In this document: positions 62,448-64,000 of the stretch, in pieces
Layout of the letters: every line of letters starts with the position of its first letter
How positions within the stretch are numbered: position 1 is the first letter of the stretch
Assembly: GCA_022496805.1 (NCBI GenBank)
Contig: CM040086.1
Coordinates: 1,986,501 to 2,050,500, forward strand
Source of the DNA: Pohlia nutans
Taxonomy: Eukaryota > Streptophyta > Bryopsida > Bryales > Mniaceae
Direction of reading: 5' to 3'
DNA: 64,000 nucleotides
The notes under the pieces: generated by a model
What the model was told of the DNA's origin: nothing
Database searches by the model: none
What the model saw: the letters and a program-made list of their open reading frames with translations, nothing else
Made by a program: the position numbers and the translations under genes

Positions 62448-62719
62448 GTTCAAATGCAAGAAATCACGTTTTCATAGCCTTTTAAATTTAGTTTAAGCAT
62501 AAAAACAAAAAATCCCAAAATACACTACATGTTGAATTGTATGTACCATTCTTTCTGTATGTAAAATCCAATAATAGCTTGAACATCTGAATTTTAAGTC
62601 GAAGAGGTCGCATGACTAAACAAAATCCTTCATAAAAAGAATTAGATGAAAATCAAACATGGAACAATTGCAATTGAATAGTCAGTTTCATTTATAAGCA
62701 CTGAATGAAACTTTATGGC

Positions 62720-63475
62720 ATTTAGAACATTATGCGACCTCCCACATAAATGGTATCTACTTTTGCTACCCAGTGCATACAATACTCACGATACCTTCAT
62801 AATATCCGGCAATACCCTTGATATATTAAGGTGATACCACAATGATATCCGCGGAAATCACCTCATGAAGTTGCTACATATTAGAGTTAACCGAAAAGAA
62901 GAGAAAATACATGTTAGGTGAGGTGAGTCTGACCCATATCTAAGGCAGCCAAGGAAACTGGCATGGTTTCCAAAGAATTCAAAATAGAAAGCAATGTGAA
63001 CTAGTTTTGCCGTCAAAAAGACTGCAAAACTCATTCTAAGGGGAGTTTTATGTCAGAAGCTTCGTTGCAAATTGCCTCCTTCCTCTCGCTTTACTTAAAA
63101 ATAACAATTTTGTATAGCTGCCTTATCCCACCCTGTCAGACACAGGATCTATTTTTTTCCCACGCCTCCCTGCTACCGCAATAGGCCTTGATTACGAAGC
63201 CTTATTGTGCCTCTGACAGTTCCGAATTGCATGGAGAACAAGAATCTTCAAAACTCGTTTTTGATTTCACTTACACTCAGACACCTCATCGATTTCCGGA
63301 TCCACGATTTTAGGGGGTCATAATACCTCTTCTGTTTTGGGTTAACTTTATTTATATCATGATGAGCATTCTTGCTACATTTCAAAAAAATAAATCATTT
63401 TCTTTCTTTGTATGTTTAGCAGCTCCATTTTTTGGGTAGAAATCCAGCTAATTTTAGCCAGTTTTGAGATTACTG
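62720..63475 (-). repeat. Dispersed repeat R3, copy split by a 470-bp insertion
   Basis: 62720-62880 and 63351-63475 together are the reverse complement of 21611-21905. The insert 62881-63350 starts TTAGAGTTAACCGAAAAG and ends GTTTTGGGTTAACTTTA, with imperfect inverted ends. Comparison with the empty copy gives a duplicated target of 2-4 bp within TATT. The left 130 bp of the insert match the intronic element at 46936-47322. The right part of R3 lies about 150 bp before the anthranilate synthase ATG. Confidence 0.75.
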
Positions 63476-63538
63476 CACACGAGGGCAAAAGTGTTTTGCA
63501 AGAGGGATAGGAAGAAGACGACGAAGAAGGGAGGGGGG

Positions 63539-63550
63539 AAACCCTAAAAG
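63539..63550 (+). promoter_or_regulatory. Telo-box-like motif upstream of the anthranilate synthase beta gene
   Basis: AAACCCTAAAAG lies 78 bp before the ATG. AAACCCTAA (telo box) is a recurrent plant promoter/leader element of genes expressed in growing cells. Single occurrence, so the role is an inference. Confidence 0.4.
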
Positions 63551-63627
63551 CCATCGCCGGTTGCTCGTCTTGCCGATCCCCCACTGCCATTCTTCTCTAG
63601 GGTTGTCGTCCAACTTCAGACCGGGCC

Positions 63628-64000
63628 ATGGCTACCGCTGCACTGGCAAGCGGCGTGTGCCTGGAGAGCCTTGTCACAAATGCGCACAAATTCTCCAAGG
63701 GAGCAAACCGGGGCCCCGTTTCACAGCAGCTTGCTGTTGCACGAGCTTCGTCTCCTTTTCTAGGGCTCCGAGTTAGGGTTCCAAGTTCCAGGAATGCGAG
63801 CCGGGGTTGTGCATTGCGCGTCCAGGCGGCGGCGGCGGGTGTGACGGAAAAGAGGAGCGTAGTGGTGATTGACAATTACGACAGCTTCACTTACAATCTT
63901 GTTCAATATCTGGGGGATTTGGGATGTGCGATCGAGGTGTTTCGGAACGACGAAATCACCGTGGAGGAGCTGCGAGCCAAGAAGCCGCGGGGCATCTTGA
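63628..64000 (+). CDS. Anthranilate synthase beta subunit (glutamine amidotransferase), 5' part
   Basis: The open frame starts at the ATG 63628-63630 and continues past the window end; 124 codons are visible. Residues 1 to about 72 are rich in Ala, Ser and Arg with few acids, a typical plastid transit peptide (MATAALASG... ALRVQAAAA). The class I glutamine amidotransferase (TrpG-type) domain begins at about 77 with [20 protein letters not shown], followed by [12 protein letters not shown] and PRGIL. The catalytic Cys, His and Glu are beyond the window. The protein supplies ammonia to the alpha subunit for chorismate to anthranilate, the first step of tryptophan synthesis, in the plastid. The homologous PabA domain is similar, but a stand-alone plastid-targeted subunit points to anthranilate synthase. 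No break in the visible part. Confidence 0.9.
   Translation, partial: MATAALASGVCLESLVTNAHKFSKGANRGPVSQQLAVARASSPFLGLRVRVPSSRNASRGCALRVQAAAAGVTEKRSVVVIDNYDSFTYNLVQYLGDLGCAIEVFRNDEITVEELRAKKPRGIL

Noticed and set aside
63597..63875. Minus-strand frame over the anthranilate synthase start
   Set aside because: Shadow of the transit-peptide region of the plus-strand gene.

Overview
The window looks like a gene-poor, AT-rich stretch of a land-plant nuclear genome. The evidence is three plant-type genes: a trichome-birefringence-like O-acetyltransferase with spliceosomal introns, a SURNod19-domain secreted protein, and a plastid-targeted anthranilate synthase beta subunit. A non-seed plant (moss or other bryophyte) is possible from the divergence of the proteins, but I cannot fix the taxon. 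Everything else is mobile or repetitive DNA.

Layout. 1-13.6 kb: no gene; a multi-kb dispersed repeat (0.9-3.3 kb), small DNA transposons and SINE-like repeats. 13.66-14.12 kb: a Tourist-like MITE. About 14.46-19.93 kb: a GC- and CCGG-rich insertion with a decayed minus-strand coding region, probably a large transposable element. 20-43 kb: no convincing gene; MITEs, tandem arrays, a second copy of the 0.9-kb repeat (26.1-27.7 kb) and a 124-bp (TA)n tract. 45.0-49.5 kb: the TBL gene (minus), three coding exons plus likely 5' UTR exons, with a MITE in every intron. 53.6-55.8 kb: the SURNod19 gene (minus), three exons, with a hairpin MITE in intron 2. 56.8-60.3 kb: a pile-up of nested and abutting TTAA-type elements. 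61.4-63.5 kb: more of these, then the first 124 codons of the anthranilate synthase beta gene (plus), which runs off the end.

Main discovery. At least 20 short elements, about one sixth of the window, share one terminal plan: TTAA, then CCC(C/T)TAAACGTC or variants, and the reverse complement at the other end, closed by another TTAA. The nested copy at 57813-58360 has its empty site preserved in the window, showing that a single TTAA was duplicated on insertion. TTAA target duplication with CCC...GGG ends is the hallmark of piggyBac-type transposition, so I interpret these as a diverse set of non-autonomous piggyBac-like MITEs. No transposase is present here. Elements often abut by sharing one TTAA (chains at 31.1-31.9, 37.7-38.8 and 56.8-60.3 kb). 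Several carry a subterminal palindrome, and three ends are locally amplified as tandem duplications spanning the element/flank junction.

The genes do not form a pathway: one acts in the Golgi on cell-wall polysaccharide, one is secreted and of unknown biochemistry, one is plastid tryptophan biosynthesis. Every boundary below was read by eye; alignment-based ends may shift by a few bases.
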